From contig DBMR01000040.1 of assembly GCA_002298785.1 (NCBI GenBank), forward strand, positions 1-64,000: a DNA stretch of 64,000 nucleotides, given 5' to 3'. Origin of the DNA: Verrucomicrobia subdivision 3 bacterium UBA693. GTDB lineage: Bacteria > Verrucomicrobiota > Verrucomicrobiia > Limisphaerales > UBA8199. A program made the translations under genes and the position numbers. Numbering within the stretch: the first letter of the stretch is position 1; every line of letters begins with the position of its first letter. Of the stretch, positions 17,423 through 28,500 are shown one piece after another. Below the pieces are notes generated by a model. That model made no database searches and was not told where the DNA came from. It saw nothing but the letters and a program-made list of their open reading frames with translations.

Positions 17423-18079
17423 TTACGGAAACGTAGCTTTATCCGTGTACGGCCCCAGCTTTTCTATCTCTTGCATCAGTTTTTGCGCCACTTCCCGGTA
17501 GATCTCCTTCAAGCGCGCTTTGGAGCAGTGCTTGGCTTCCAGGCGCAATCCCTGGAGATCAATCGGCGGCCCGTATTTGACCCCGACACGACGGAACGGC
17601 CTGGGCAGTGCGTGCCGCCGTCCGAAGGCGTCGAACGTGCCGAAAACGCGCACCGGAATCACCGGCGCGTCAGATTTAATGACGGTCAAACCGATTCCGG
17701 CGCGCGGAGCTTGAAGTTTGCCGTCTCGGGTCCGAGTGCCTTCCGGGAAGAGGAGAATCGCTCCGCCGGCGAGAAGCTGATCAAGGATCGCCCGCAGACC
17801 AGCAGCACCGCCGCCATCCCGGTCCACCGGCACCGCTTGCACCGTACGCAGCCCCCAACCGATCACCGGATACTTAAACAAATCTTCACGCCCGAGGTAA
17901 TGGAGGGTGCGCCAAAGGCCGGCGCCGACCAGTGGCGGATCAAAATAACTCGCGTGATTGGAAGCCAGGATCGCCGGACCACGCTGGGGGACCCGTTCCG
18001 GGTTAAAGACCTGCCAGCGAAATACAAACTTGAACAGGAGTCGCGAGAAGACCCAGACGCTAAAATATAAGAGGTTCAT
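17423..18079 (-). CDS. plsC: 1-acyl-sn-glycerol-3-phosphate acyltransferase (PlsC family)
   Basis: A 218-residue membrane-associated acyltransferase, probably making phosphatidic acid from lysophosphatidic acid. The catalytic HX4D motif is in SNHASYFDPP (about 40-49), and the second motif FPEGTRTRDGK lies near 113-123. An N-terminal hydrophobic helix anchors it. It lies 30 bp after cmk; aroA-cmk-plsC order is a common cluster in many bacteria. The exact acyl acceptor is inferred from family. Confidence 0.9.
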   Translation of the reverse strand: MNLLYFSVWVFSRLLFKFVFRWQVFNPERVPQRGPAILASNHASYFDPPLVGAGLWRTLHYLGREDLFKYPVIGWGLRTVQAVPVDRDGGGAAGLRAILDQLLAGGAILLFPEGTRTRDGKLQAPRAGIGLTVIKSDAPVIPVRVFGTFDAFGRRHALPRPFRRVGVKYGPPIDLQGLRLEAKHCSKARLKEIYREVAQKLMQEIEKLGPYTDKATFP

Positions 18080-18109
18080 CGGCGCAATCTCCCGCCCAAC
18101 ACCCAGGCC

Positions 18110-18778
18110 TTATTCCGCTGCTTTAAGGCGGGCCTGGATGTCCTCGATGATCATCCGGCTGGTCTGTTCGGCAGTCATTTCAGAGTTATTGATGACCTTG
18201 GCACCCAGCGCAATCATGAGCGGTGAGGTGGCGCGCTGACTGTCACGGCGGTCCCGCACCTCCAGGTTTTCCTGGATGCCCTCCGCGGCACGTCGGCGGG
18301 CACGCTCCTCGATCCTCGCGTCCAGGTAATACTTGAAATCGGTCTCCGGGAAAACGTTGGTGCCGATGTCCCGCCCTTCCATGACCAGATCTCCAAATTG
18401 AGCGCACTGACGCTGGATCTGTTTCATCCACTCGCGCACCTTGGGCACCGCCGCCACATGCGTCACGGCGGCGCTTACCTCGTTGGTGCGGATTTCCTGC
18501 GCCGGGTAGTAGCCATCGACCACCAACCGCACCTGTCCCTCACCTGATTGCAGCGTCGCTTTCCATCGGCGGCAGGCCGTCGCTACCGCTTTGGCGTCAT
18601 TCACGTCGATCTGGTGCTTGAGGCAATACCATGCGAGGGTTCGATACATCGCCCCCGTATCCACGTGTAGAAAATGAAGGGTTCGAGCCACCATTTTCGC
18701 GTTGGTGCTCTTACCACTGGCACTTGGGCCGTCAATAGCGATAACAATCGCCGTTCTCTGCTTCTTTGGTACAGTCAT
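18110..18778 (-). CDS. cmk: Cytidylate kinase
   Basis: Cmk (222 residues) phosphorylates CMP and dCMP. The P-loop is DGPSASGKST (15-24). The NMP-binding segments HVDTGAMYRTLAWYC and EGRDIGTNVFPE are typical, as is the lid region rich in Arg (ARIEERARRRAAEG). The length fits a short-type Cmk. It is 10 bp downstream of aroA, consistent with an aroA-cmk-plsC operon. rpsA, often next in other genomes, is absent here. Confidence 0.95.
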   Translation of the reverse strand: MTVPKKQRTAIVIAIDGPSASGKSTNAKMVARTLHFLHVDTGAMYRTLAWYCLKHQIDVNDAKAVATACRRWKATLQSGEGQVRLVVDGYYPAQEIRTNEVSAAVTHVAAVPKVREWMKQIQRQCAQFGDLVMEGRDIGTNVFPETDFKYYLDARIEERARRRAAEGIQENLEVRDRRDSQRATSPLMIALGAKVINNSEMTAEQTSRMIIEDIQARLKAAE

Positions 18779-18788
18779 GATAAATTCT

Positions 18789-20078
18789 CTAGTCGGCGAA
18801 AAGGCAATCCCAGTTCAACTCGCGCCCCTGCGGGTCGCAACACCGAACGCCCAGCCCTCGCGGTTCCGGCGCCGCCAATTTTTGGAAGAAATCCGGAAAG
18901 GTTTTCTTCACGCACGAGGGATTCTTGATTTTTATCCCGGAGATTTTCAATCCCAGAATCGCAAAGCACATGGCGAGGCGATGATCGTTATACGTCTCGA
19001 TCTCGGCCCCATGAAGCGTGCCTGGCCAGATTTCCAGGTTGTCGCCCACTTCCGACACGCGCGCCCCGCATCGCTCCAGCTCCGTGCGCATGGCCTGCAC
19101 TCGCTCGCACTCCTGAACCCGTAACCGGCCCAGGTCGGTAAAACGAACACTTTCCTGACCGAACGGTGCCAGAATCATCGCGGTCAGGATACTGTCTCCA
19201 AGATCGCGGGAACGGGAGATTTCCCGCGGAGCCGCAGCCGTAATTCGCGGAAACTTCTCGTCGATTTGCAGCCCGGAATTTGGCCAAAAAGCAACCTGTA
19301 AAGCTGGTTTCGAGACGGTTTGCTCGGTCCATAAGCGCCCCGCAGCAACGAAATAGCTGCCACTGGAGGCATCTGGCTCCACACGAAAATTGCCACCCTG
19401 ACGGGGAAAAGCCGCCACTAGACGCTCGGTCATCGCAACATAAGGTGACTCGTCCTCGTTATCGCCTTCGATGTGCACCTTCCAGCCTGCCGGTCCCGCC
19501 ACCAGCATGAGCGCCGATGCGAATTGAGAGCTTTGATCGATGCTCACCTTGCATTGGCCGGCATGCGGACCAGTCCCATGAATCAAAGCCGGCAGTTTCC
19601 CTGGCTCACCCAAACTTTCCACCCGGTAACCGAGTTCACCCAAAGCACGGAAAAGCGCCGCTTGGGGTCGTTCATGCATACGCGGAACGCCCGAAAGCCG
19701 GAAGACACCCTGCCCCAGACAGACGAAAGCTGCCAGAAACCGTGCTGCAGTCCCCGCATTTCCAACATGCAACTCCACTGGATTTGTCGCCGTCCCACCT
19801 TTGGGCGATCGCCCGCCCTGGCCATAGACGGTTATCCTGCGGTTGGCCGGTTCTTGAGTATCGGATTGGACATTAATCATGAAGCCCAATTCCTGAAGAC
19901 ACTCCACCATGACCTGGGTATCCTCGCTCCACAACGCCCCTTCCAGGGTGGTTTCCCCAGCAGCCATGGCCGCCAGAATCAACGCACGATTCGTGATGCT
20001 CTTGGAGCCAGGAATCGTGATCACACCTTGAGGCGCAACCTTAGGTGGAACAATTTCAAGAAGATCGGGGAGTGCCAT
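18789..20078 (-). CDS. aroA: 3-phosphoshikimate 1-carboxyvinyltransferase (EPSP synthase)
   Basis: The enzyme (429 residues) joins PEP to shikimate-3-phosphate in the aromatic amino-acid pathway. Landmarks are the PEP-binding GSKSITNRAL (about 23-32), GNAGTAARF (109-117 region), SSQFASALM, DSILTAMIL with the catalytic Asp, and YNDHRLAM near the C-terminus. The GNAGTAARF motif differs from the GNAGTAMRP of classical class I enzymes, so glyphosate sensitivity should not be assumed. It is 23 bp downstream of tyrA, and the two act in the same pathway. Confidence 0.94.
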   Translation of the reverse strand: MALPDLLEIVPPKVAPQGVITIPGSKSITNRALILAAMAAGETTLEGALWSEDTQVMVECLQELGFMINVQSDTQEPANRRITVYGQGGRSPKGGTATNPVELHVGNAGTAARFLAAFVCLGQGVFRLSGVPRMHERPQAALFRALGELGYRVESLGEPGKLPALIHGTGPHAGQCKVSIDQSSQFASALMLVAGPAGWKVHIEGDNEDESPYVAMTERLVAAFPRQGGNFRVEPDASSGSYFVAAGRLWTEQTVSKPALQVAFWPNSGLQIDEKFPRITAAAPREISRSRDLGDSILTAMILAPFGQESVRFTDLGRLRVQECERVQAMRTELERCGARVSEVGDNLEIWPGTLHGAEIETYNDHRLAMCFAILGLKISGIKIKNPSCVKKTFPDFFQKLAAPEPRGLGVRCCDPQGRELNWDCLFAD

Positions 20079-20101
20079 GCTCAGGTCGGATCAGGGTTGG
20101 T

Positions 20102-21067
20102 TCACTCCGGGGACGGTGACACCCCGCCAGCAACCCAGGCATCACGCGCCGACTTGGCCTTGAGGAAAAACTGATGAATCGCCGCTTCGTCCTCAGACTT
20201 CAGTTGGTCCACCAGAAGCTGCAGGCCTTTGACAAACCGCGACAATTCCCGCTGCAAATTCCGTCGGTTGGCCATCGCGATATCGCGCCACATTTCCGGA
20301 GAGCCGGAGGCGATCCTGGTGGTGTCGCGAAAACCGTTGGCACACAATGCGGACTGATTCTGATCGATTTTTCCAGTGATCACGAAATTTACCAGTTCAG
20401 CGGCCAGCAAGTGCGGGAGGTGACTGGAGCGACTTACCAATCGGTCATGCTGCACGGGCGCCAACCGCAACACCCGTGCGCCCAGCGAGCGCCAGAGTTC
20501 CTCAATCTTCTCCAGCGCTTTCGGCTCGGTCCGCCGGGTCGGAGTTACCACGCAAACGGCTTTCTCGAATAGATCTGGCCGTCCCGCAGAGACACCAGTT
20601 TTCTCCGCACCCGCCATTGGGTGGCTGCCCACAAAATGTCCACCGGCCCGCTGCACCATCTGTTCCAGATCGCGGACCACACTCGTTTTGACGCTGCCAA
20701 CATCGGTGAGGATGGCGCCGCGCTTCAATCCGGCCGCGAATTCCCGCACCAACCCACGCATTTGAGCGATAGGCGTGCAAAGCACGATCAGGTCCGCTCC
20801 CTTGACCGCGGCCGACAAATCAACCGTGGCACGATCCACGGCTCCGCAGCGTTCGCATTCTTCCACGCTGGCCTCCCGGCGCACGTAACCGATCACTTCG
20901 GAAGCAAGACGTCGCTCCCGCAAGGCCATTCCCAGGGAACCGCCCAGCAGTCCGACTCCAACCAGCGTAACTCGCTTCCAATGCACGCGTAGAGAATCGA
21001 CATTCAAGCTCGGCGATTCAAGCCGGAAACCCGCCAAGCCCCGCCCCGCTTTCAGCAGAAACCTCAC
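20102..21067 (-). CDS. tyrA: Prephenate dehydrogenase (TyrA family)
   Basis: TyrA oxidatively decarboxylates prephenate to 4-hydroxyphenylpyruvate for tyrosine synthesis. The Rossmann motif GVGLLGGSLGMAL follows VTLV near residue 33. IVLCTPIAQM, DVGSVKTSV, GSHPMAGAEKTG and HDRLVSRSSHLPHLLA are all family motifs. The GTG at 21067 is taken as start because GAGG lies 6 bases before it; this overlaps the upstream chelatase gene by 50 bp. A second GTG at 20986 would remove the overlap and leave a more usual N-terminus but has no visible ribosome site. Linkage to aroA supports the call. Confidence 0.93.
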   Translation of the reverse strand: MRFLLKAGRGLAGFRLESPSLNVDSLRVHWKRVTLVGVGLLGGSLGMALRERRLASEVIGYVRREASVEECERCGAVDRATVDLSAAVKGADLIVLCTPIAQMRGLVREFAAGLKRGAILTDVGSVKTSVVRDLEQMVQRAGGHFVGSHPMAGAEKTGVSAGRPDLFEKAVCVVTPTRRTEPKALEKIEELWRSLGARVLRLAPVQHDRLVSRSSHLPHLLAAELVNFVITGKIDQNQSALCANGFRDTTRIASGSPEMWRDIAMANRRNLQRELSRFVKGLQLLVDQLKSEDEAAIHQFFLKAKSARDAWVAGGVSPSPE

Positions 21068-21902
21068 CCCCAGCCTCGCGTACCAGTTCCAAAATCACAT
21101 TCGTCATCAAAGCAGCCGCCCCGACGCTGCGGCTGTACCAGACGAGTTTGCCCTGCTTTTCCGTCGGATTCCGCCACGTCGGCAGTCCGGCCGCCAATCT
21201 CCGTTTGACTACCGGACCTGCTTCACCCAGAAGCACCGGAATATCCTCCGTTACATGCAACCCATCGCTTGCAAAAAACGGCACAACCACTACATGACGA
21301 GAACTGGCCAGTGCATAGCTTTCAGAAATCCCGGGGGGTTCCTCCAGAAACACTGCGTGGACATCCGCAAAGATCCTCTGCGTCGAGATTCTGCTGACCT
21401 GAAAATCGATCGCTTCCCGGGATCTGGAGTTTTGCTTGGTTCCGTGACCGGCAATCACCAAGCTGGTCTCGGACGGTTTTGGACAAGCCGGAAAAGGGAA
21501 TTGCTTCACCACTTCTCGCGCCCGGCTGAGAATAACCTCAGTCATCGCCGGATGCGCCCCAACCGGTCGGGTGTAGAAGAGAGTTTGAGCCCCGATCCGC
21601 AGTTGCCGCGTGATAGTGCCTGATTCATCCAGGAAACCGAGAGCCTTAGGAATGACGGAATCGCTGAAATAGCCCTCGCTGATAAAGAACGGAACGATGA
21701 ACACCCGCGAGGATTTTGCCTCCTTTATCACGTTTTCGAAAAAGGGTTCCTGTTTCCAGAACGCAGGCAAAACCCCCGTGAATTGACCCAATTTCCGCAG
21801 GCTCGCGGCATGTTCGAGCACCGTGGTGCTGGAGGACTCGCTCTGAGTCGTTCCATGGCCAAGGATAATGATCGTTGAGTCCTGATAATGAGTCTGAATC
21901 AC
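21018..21902 (-). CDS. CbiX-type sirohydrochlorin chelatase family protein
   Basis: A 294-residue protein with two tandem chelatase-type halves, each opening with a hydrophobic strand and a metal-ligand His: IIILGHGT (about 11-18) and LVIAGHGTKQNSRS (about 148-161). FIVPFFISEGYFSD and VVVPFFASDGLHVTED are the matching second strands. This pattern is that of the long CbiX/SirB family, which inserts Co, Fe or Ni into sirohydrochlorin. No cobalamin or siroheme gene is nearby, so the metal and pathway stay open. It heads the run leading into tyrA-aroA-cmk-plsC. Confidence 0.82.
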   Translation of the reverse strand: MIQTHYQDSTIIILGHGTTQSESSSTTVLEHAASLRKLGQFTGVLPAFWKQEPFFENVIKEAKSSRVFIVPFFISEGYFSDSVIPKALGFLDESGTITRQLRIGAQTLFYTRPVGAHPAMTEVILSRAREVVKQFPFPACPKPSETSLVIAGHGTKQNSRSREAIDFQVSRISTQRIFADVHAVFLEEPPGISESYALASSRHVVVVPFFASDGLHVTEDIPVLLGEAGPVVKRRLAAGLPTWRNPTEKQGKLVWYSRSVGAAALMTNVILELVREAGGEVSAESGAGLGGFPA

Positions 21903-22013
21903 TGAAAACCCTTAGCTCAAGGACGACCCTGCCGCAAGCAAGCCGACCCGCTGCACCCTAGAGAACATTTTGTCAGGCAAGCGCTACCTCCTGCCGCGGG
22001 TCAAAACCCAGAA

Positions 22014-25000
22014 TTAAGCCAGCAGTTCCCGGATTTCGTCCCAGGACAATTTTGCCGCGAATTCCTCCTCGCCGATCGTGGATTGAATCACCTCACGTTT
22101 TCGCTGTTGCAGAGTTAGGATCTTCTCCTCGACGGTATCTCGTGCGATGAGCTTATAGCTGGTCACCACTCGCGTTTGGCCGATACGATGAGCCCGATCC
22201 GTAGCCTGGTCTTCGACCGCCGGATTCCACCAGGGATCAAAGTGAATAACCGTATCCGCTCCGGTCAAATTCAAGCCCACGCCGCCCGCCTTCAGACTGA
22301 TGAGGAACACGGGAATACCGGCATTGGTTTGGAATCGCCGAACCACTTCAGCCCGATTCTGGGTAGCCCCATCCAGGTAACAGTAATCAATTTCCTGCTC
22401 CTCCAATGCCTGTCGTAATAACGAGAGCATTTCCACGAACTGACTGAACACCAGCACGCGATGGCCGCCATCGATGACTTCCTCCAGTAATTCACTGAAT
22501 AATTCGACCTTGCCGGAAACAGTATCCGCAAGCGATCCCGATTCGTCAGCAGCTTGCGGTGTGACAGCGTCCGCACCGGAGCCAGGGATGGTCTGCTGTC
22601 CGGGAGCAGACGTTTTCTCGAGCCTGAGCAAGCGAAGATCGCAGCAGACCTGCCGCAGCCGTAAAAGGGCGGTTAGCACCAGCATCCGGCTGCGCGCCTC
22701 GCCCTGTGGACCTTCGGCGGCCATGATCTCGGTGCGAGTCGCCTCCAGAAACTGCTCGTAAACGCCGCGTTGCTCCGGAGACAGCTCACAAAACGCCACT
22801 TGTTCCAGTTTGTTCGGCAGATCCGCTGCCACCTCCTGCTTCAATCGCCGTAGCAGGAAAGGACGCAGCCGCCGACCCAATCGAGCCTGCACTTGCGAGT
22901 TGCGATCCCGCGCGATGGGCTGCTCGTAGCGTTCCCGGAAGTCCTGAGCGGAGCCTAGATATCCGGGCATCAGGAAATCAAATATCGACCAGAGATCGAG
23001 AACGGAATTCTCCAACGGGGTGCCGGTCAGCACTAACCGGTGCCTGGCGCGCACTGATTTAACTGCCTGGGCGTTCTGCGTGCGACGGTTCTTAATGTGC
23101 TGGGCCTCATCCAGGATCACCGTATCGAATTCACAATCGCGGTACTGCTCGGCATCGCGTCGTATTAAGGCGTAACTAGTGATCACCAGGTGAGCGCTGG
23201 ATATCTGGGAAAATAGCGCGCGCCGATTCGGGCCCTGCAATGCCAACACCTTCAGGCTGGGAGTAAATTTGGCTGCCTCGGCTACCCAGTTGAATACCAA
23301 GCTCGTTGGACAGACGATGAGCGACGGAAGAATTTCAGTAGTATTGGATGCAACAACTTTCGCGTTGACTTCCCGGACGGTCTGCATAAACGCCAGGGCT
23401 TGCAGCGTCTTTCCCAAGCCCATTTCATCAGCCAGAATGCCGCCAAAACCATTTTCGCGCAGGAACCATAGCCAGGCCACCCCCCGTTTCTGATACTCTC
23501 GCAACACTGCTTCCAGGTCGCCCAGTGGCGGACACTGCAGCCGAGCTTCGCCACTCTGCCGGGCGGCCCGTTCTCGCCAGGCGCCAGGAGCCGTCACTCG
23601 CCAGTTTGGATGTTGCCGTAGCGAGCCTTCGAGGAACGCGGCTTGGGTGTGGTTGATACGATATCCGTTCGCGTGTTGCTGGGGGGCGCAATCTAACAGC
23701 ACCTCCTGCAACTCTTCGACTGCCCCGGTATCAATGATCGCCAGCTTCCCGCTGCGCAAACGCGTGTGGCTCTGGCCGGATAATAGCAAGCGCTGGATAT
23801 CCGCGGCGGCAAATCTCTCCCCACCTTTGCTTTCAAAAACCACTCCGAGGTCGAACCACTGCATCCCAGAGGAACTGATTTCAAACCGGGGCTCGATCCG
23901 CTCGATATTTTGCGCGGTGCTTCGCTGCAAACGCTCTTCGAGCGTCACAGTCCATTCTCTTTCCAGGCGCGGAAACTCGCGGGCAAAAAATGTCAATACC
24001 GACTGCTGACCTTGCAGTTGCATTCGCCCCTGGCTGTCCGGGCTGGAAAAGCCGCTCCGCTGTAAACGTCCCAGTGCCACACGCTCGGCACTTAGGTCTC
24101 GGGTCGTATAACGCAAGACATTCTGGGGATCGGGAACCCAAACACCTTCATCCGCCGTGGTCACCCCCAGGGTCATCACCCGGGCGCCGTACGTGCATTG
24201 CAGCACAGCTACGAGCTGCGCCAACCCGCCCTTTAGTTCGAGGGAAAATCGTGGCGGCTGTGGTTCCAGAGAAAAGTCCGCCAGCTTAAAATTCGTCTCG
24301 ACGCCGGCTCGCTCAAACGCCGGCCAGGTTTGCCGCAGAAAACCCGGCACCTGCGGCCGCGCAATGCGCACCGGACCTCGGCGGAGCGCTTCCTGGCCTG
24401 AAAAAACCGCAAGGGGACGAAAGGCTCCTTTCGCCCACACCCAATTCTCACCCACCATCCCCGCAGGCAACGGTTCCTTCAAGCGCACCTCGATTTCGCC
24501 ATTGCTCTCGAGGGTGGCAGAACACTTTAAGTTCCAAGGCTCCGCCACGACTTGAATTGGAGCCTTACCCATCATCAGCCGGGGATGATTCAACAGCGCT
24601 GCCAAGAGCATGGCCAAGTCACGGCTCTCGATCTGCAGGAATCCTGGAATCGGCCCCCGCGTCAAACCTTCCGCCCATTGAATCACTGCCTGATCCTGTT
24701 CGGAGAACGCGAAAGCTCGCCCGGATGGCAAGGCGGCCAGAGTCGCCCGTCCACCATCCCATTGCACCTCTATAGCCAGGACGACCCGTCCACGAACCAG
24801 CGCGGCCTCGAGATTCGGTGGGAAGGTGAGGTGCAATTCCGCAGGTTCGCCGGCTGCGGATTGCCGCAGGCTCGATGGACACACTGCTGCGGCCGTCCCG
24901 CTGCCCGTCTTAGGGCGGGAAGACGGCCGCGCCGGTTCTGCCACCGGATTTTGCGACTGCAGCCAGTGCAAGCCAACGGCTACACCGTGGGCACAGATCT

Positions 25001-25232
25001 TCCCCCACTCTCGCGCCTCGCGGCAATTGCAGAGATTCTCAATGTCCACACCGCTTTTGATTACAAGGGAAGCCCGATAGGAAGATTGCTCCACTTGCAC
25101 GACCCCGCGCAACAACGGCGGCGACCAATAGGAACTCAGCACCTTTTGCTGCTCCACATAGGCTCGCGCCTGCTTCATTACTTCCCAGCCAGCGGCGTTG
25201 CTGAGCAGTTTGTCGGTCAATTCAACGGACAT
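22014..25232 (-). CDS. SNF2-family DEAD/H helicase with N-terminal SWIM zinc finger
   Basis: A 1072-residue Swi2/Snf2-type ATPase. A SWIM zinc motif (CxC...CxH, as in CNCREAREWGKICAH) lies at about 66-82. A long non-conserved region follows (100-580), then the two RecA lobes: ILADEMGLGKT (about 598-608), DEAQHIKN (about 706-713), LTGTPLENS, and in lobe 2 VFSQFVEML, SLKAGGVGLNLTGAD and DRAHRIGQT. Such bacterial proteins are thought to remodel protein-DNA or RNA polymerase complexes, like RapA. It is a single gene with 111 bp separating it from the chelatase gene. Confident family, unknown target. Confidence 0.93.
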   Translation of the reverse strand: MSVELTDKLLSNAAGWEVMKQARAYVEQQKVLSSYWSPPLLRGVVQVEQSSYRASLVIKSGVDIENLCNCREAREWGKICAHGVAVGLHWLQSQNPVAEPARPSSRPKTGSGTAAAVCPSSLRQSAAGEPAELHLTFPPNLEAALVRGRVVLAIEVQWDGGRATLAALPSGRAFAFSEQDQAVIQWAEGLTRGPIPGFLQIESRDLAMLLAALLNHPRLMMGKAPIQVVAEPWNLKCSATLESNGEIEVRLKEPLPAGMVGENWVWAKGAFRPLAVFSGQEALRRGPVRIARPQVPGFLRQTWPAFERAGVETNFKLADFSLEPQPPRFSLELKGGLAQLVAVLQCTYGARVMTLGVTTADEGVWVPDPQNVLRYTTRDLSAERVALGRLQRSGFSSPDSQGRMQLQGQQSVLTFFAREFPRLEREWTVTLEERLQRSTAQNIERIEPRFEISSSGMQWFDLGVVFESKGGERFAAADIQRLLLSGQSHTRLRSGKLAIIDTGAVEELQEVLLDCAPQQHANGYRINHTQAAFLEGSLRQHPNWRVTAPGAWRERAARQSGEARLQCPPLGDLEAVLREYQKRGVAWLWFLRENGFGGILADEMGLGKTLQALAFMQTVREVNAKVVASNTTEILPSLIVCPTSLVFNWVAEAAKFTPSLKVLALQGPNRRALFSQISSAHLVITSYALIRRDAEQYRDCEFDTVILDEAQHIKNRRTQNAQAVKSVRARHRLVLTGTPLENSVLDLWSIFDFLMPGYLGSAQDFRERYEQPIARDRNSQVQARLGRRLRPFLLRRLKQEVAADLPNKLEQVAFCELSPEQRGVYEQFLEATRTEIMAAEGPQGEARSRMLVLTALLRLRQVCCDLRLLRLEKTSAPGQQTIPGSGADAVTPQAADESGSLADTVSGKVELFSELLEEVIDGGHRVLVFSQFVEMLSLLRQALEEQEIDYCYLDGATQNRAEVVRRFQTNAGIPVFLISLKAGGVGLNLTGADTVIHFDPWWNPAVEDQATDRAHRIGQTRVVTSYKLIARDTVEEKILTLQQRKREVIQSTIGEEEFAAKLSWDEIRELLA

Positions 25233-25553
25233 CGCCCGAAACCTTACGATCGCAGTGGTTCACGTTCAAGCTGCCGCTGCCAGAACCGCAGCCACCTTAG
25301 GCAGGCCACGGCGGATTTACGCACGTGGAAAATCTTGCCAACTCACCCCTCCAGCCTTCCATGCCTGGGTAAAGGCTGATGTGCCGCGACTCTTTCGCGC
25401 TCGTGTTCACCATCGCACGGCACGCAAAAATTCTCGGGCAAAATCGATTTACAGCTTTCCCGCAGAATGTTAACCTCTATCGTCATCATTGAGAGAAACC
25501 GAGCGGAGCTGCAATGCAATGCTTGCGGAGACCGCAGAATTCACAAATCAACT
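25233..25553. other. Intergenic region between divergent helicase and secreted-protein genes
   Basis: About 320 bp between the start of the minus-strand SNF2 gene and the plus-strand Calx-beta gene. It must hold both promoters. I saw no clear -35/-10 pair, RNA gene or long repeat. A frame opening at 25467 runs into the downstream gene but lacks a secretion signal at its start. Confidence 0.5.
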
Positions 25554-28500
25554 ATGAAGCCAACTAAGAGATCGTTCGGAAAGGCCGTGCGCGGTCTGGC
25601 CATCGGCCTGGCGACGTCCATGGTCGCCAGTTATGTGGCGCAAGCCACTCCCTTCGCCTCCTGTATTACCAACAACGGAGGCACCATTCAGTTCTATTTG
25701 AACGAGGGTGCGGACAATGTTGGAGTCAGCTTCGACAACAACACCGCGACCAATAACCTGGGAGCGTTGTCCAAGGGACTGCAGTCGTTTCTGTTGACGC
25801 CGCACACGAACTACTCGATTTGGGTTTATAAAGTCGGCGCGGGTGGGCCCACGTTGATCAATGACACTAACGCGGCGACCTCTGTATTCGGTTCGGGCCG
25901 TGGTATCGCGGCGAACACCAATCCCAAGAGCCCCTACTTTGGGCGCATTTATGCCGCCAATGCCGGCCCCGCGGGCAGCCTGGCCACCGGCACCTACAAG
26001 GGGCGCGGGATTTATCTTTACAATTCCGATCTCAGCGACGCCCTCGGACGCTCCACCAACGCCTCCGGGCGGGTCTTTTCGGGCGACAGCTTGAGCCCGA
26101 ACCGCCTTTTCGTGGCGGCGGACGGCACGTTGTACGTGTCTGACGGCGGACTTACCGCTTCGACAATTTGGCAGTTCGATCCGAATGTCATCGCGTTCAC
26201 CAACCAGATTCTGGGCGCGAAAGGTGACGCTGACGGCATCGCCACCGGCATTCACGGTCGCATCGCCAGCACGCCCAATGTGCAAGGCTCCATCGCCACG
26301 GGCGATCTGACGATTTGGAATACCGACGCCACCTTGACCCCGACCTTTAACGACATCAAACGGTACGATATTGCCACCGGTCCGGTGCCTTGGTCGAACG
26401 CTCCCGCCACCGTGGTCAACCTGGGCTTCCCAACTTTGGGCTCCACGCTCACGCAACCGTCCACAGACCTCTCCTTATCACCCGACGGCACCAAGCTATT
26501 TGCGTCCTTCTATCGCTTCAACAACGCCATTCCCGCCCTGCAGGTTTTTGACCTGAACGGCACCAGACTTTTTGACACAATGACCGATTCCGGTCTGACC
26601 ATCGGCATTGGCCCCGACCCGATCCAGGGCGCCTTTGGCTGCCGTGTTTCCCCCGACAACAAGTATGTCGTGGTGGTTGATGTTAGCAACAACATGTATG
26701 TGATGTCCCTCACCAATGGCATCCCGGACTTGGCCAGCCTCTACAAGATCGCCTCCGACAACACGGTCGGCAATCACCGCCAGATTGGCTGGGATGCCGC
26801 CGACAACATTCTGAGCATGAGCTCCGGCCAGGGCCAACTGCGGGTCTACTCCCTCGGGTTCACCACCATGGCTATCACCAGTAATGATCAGTTCGGAACC
26901 AATGGCACTTTCCAGTGGATCGGACCCTCCACCCAGGTTTACGTCACGGGCGTGGTCACCAACGCTTCGCAAAGTGGCCCGGTCTCGGGCGTAATCACCC
27001 TGACTCGAACCAACGCCAATAACGATTATAGCGCCGCAGCTACGGTTAATTTCACGTTGACCGGCACCGCCACTAACGGCACCTACACCGTTTCACCTGC
27101 TGGTATCACGCCTGCCACGGGCGGATCGGTCACCTTCGCTGTCGGCCAAAGCACTACCAATATTACCATCACTCCGGTCAACGACGGCAAAGCCCGACCG
27201 ACCACCACCGTCACGCTTAATTTAAAGGGTGGCGCCACTTATTCTGCCGTGAACCCGTCCTCAGCCACGGTGGAAATCCAGAACACCGGCCCGCAGTTGC
27301 TCTTCGTGTCAGCCGCCGCCGCCCCGACCATGTATAAAGGACATTTGGCTGATTACGCCTCTTTCATCATCACTCGCTGGGGTGACACCAATGCAGCTCC
27401 GTACACTGTCTCCAGTTTCACCTATGGAGGCACGGCGGTCCAGGGAGTGGACTTCATCGCCGCTCAACCCATTACCATCAACCCCGGCGACGCCTCCGCC
27501 ACCAACCGGGTTCACCCGCTCGCCTCCTCGACCAGCTATCAGGGTAATAAGACGATCGTGATCGGAGTAGGCGCTGGTGGCGGCTACACCACGGGCGGTG
27601 CCAATACCGCCACGCTCACCCTCCTCGATAACGCCAATCCGCCAGCCACCGTCCTGTATTCCAACCCGCTCACGAGCGCTGCGGACGCGGCCAACTGGGG
27701 GATCACTTTCGGGAATGGTGACGTCACCAACAACCCGGCCGACTACAACGTGGATTTCGGCTACGACGTGACCACCGATCCGACCGGAACGTACGGCACG
27801 GTTGGGCTCCCGCCCAATGGCGCCTCGAAGGTCTTGAGGTTGACCTGCAACAAGCTCTTTAATCCTGGCTCCGCCGCAGGCGTGAATGTTTACCTCACCA
27901 ACCAGGCATTTAGTGGCGATTATGCCGTGCGCTTCAACATGAACCTGATCCAGGGCAGCGCTTCGGCTTACTCGACTGAAGGCGTGCTCTTCGGCATCAA
28001 CCACGGCGGCGCTCAGAGCAACTGGTTCTATGGTTCCGGCCCGCTGTTTGGTGGCCCGTGGGGCAGTGACGGCATCTGGTACTGGGTCAGCGCTGATCCA
28101 GGTGGGGCGAGCGCGGGCGACTTTGTCGAATTCACCGGCACCGGCGGCTCGCTGCCGAACGCCGGTTGGGCGCAGCTTGGCTCGCAGGCCTGGACCACGT
28201 TCCAGAATGCGTTCAAAGTGCCGGACGTCTACACTACCGTGGAAGGCACCGCCGGAGGCGTACCGGCAAATAGCTCTTCTCTCCTCGGTCTGGCGAATAC
28301 CAACTGGGCAGATGTAGAAATCAAGCAAGTGAAGAATGTGGTCACCTTGACCATCGACAAAACCCGCATCTTCACCTACACGAACACCACCACGTTTACC
28401 AGTGGTTACCTGATGCTGGGCTACAACGATCCTTACGGTGGCACCGGTGGCGCTTCCGTGGGGAACCCCGATGCGGCGGCTTATTTCTCGAACCTCCGCG

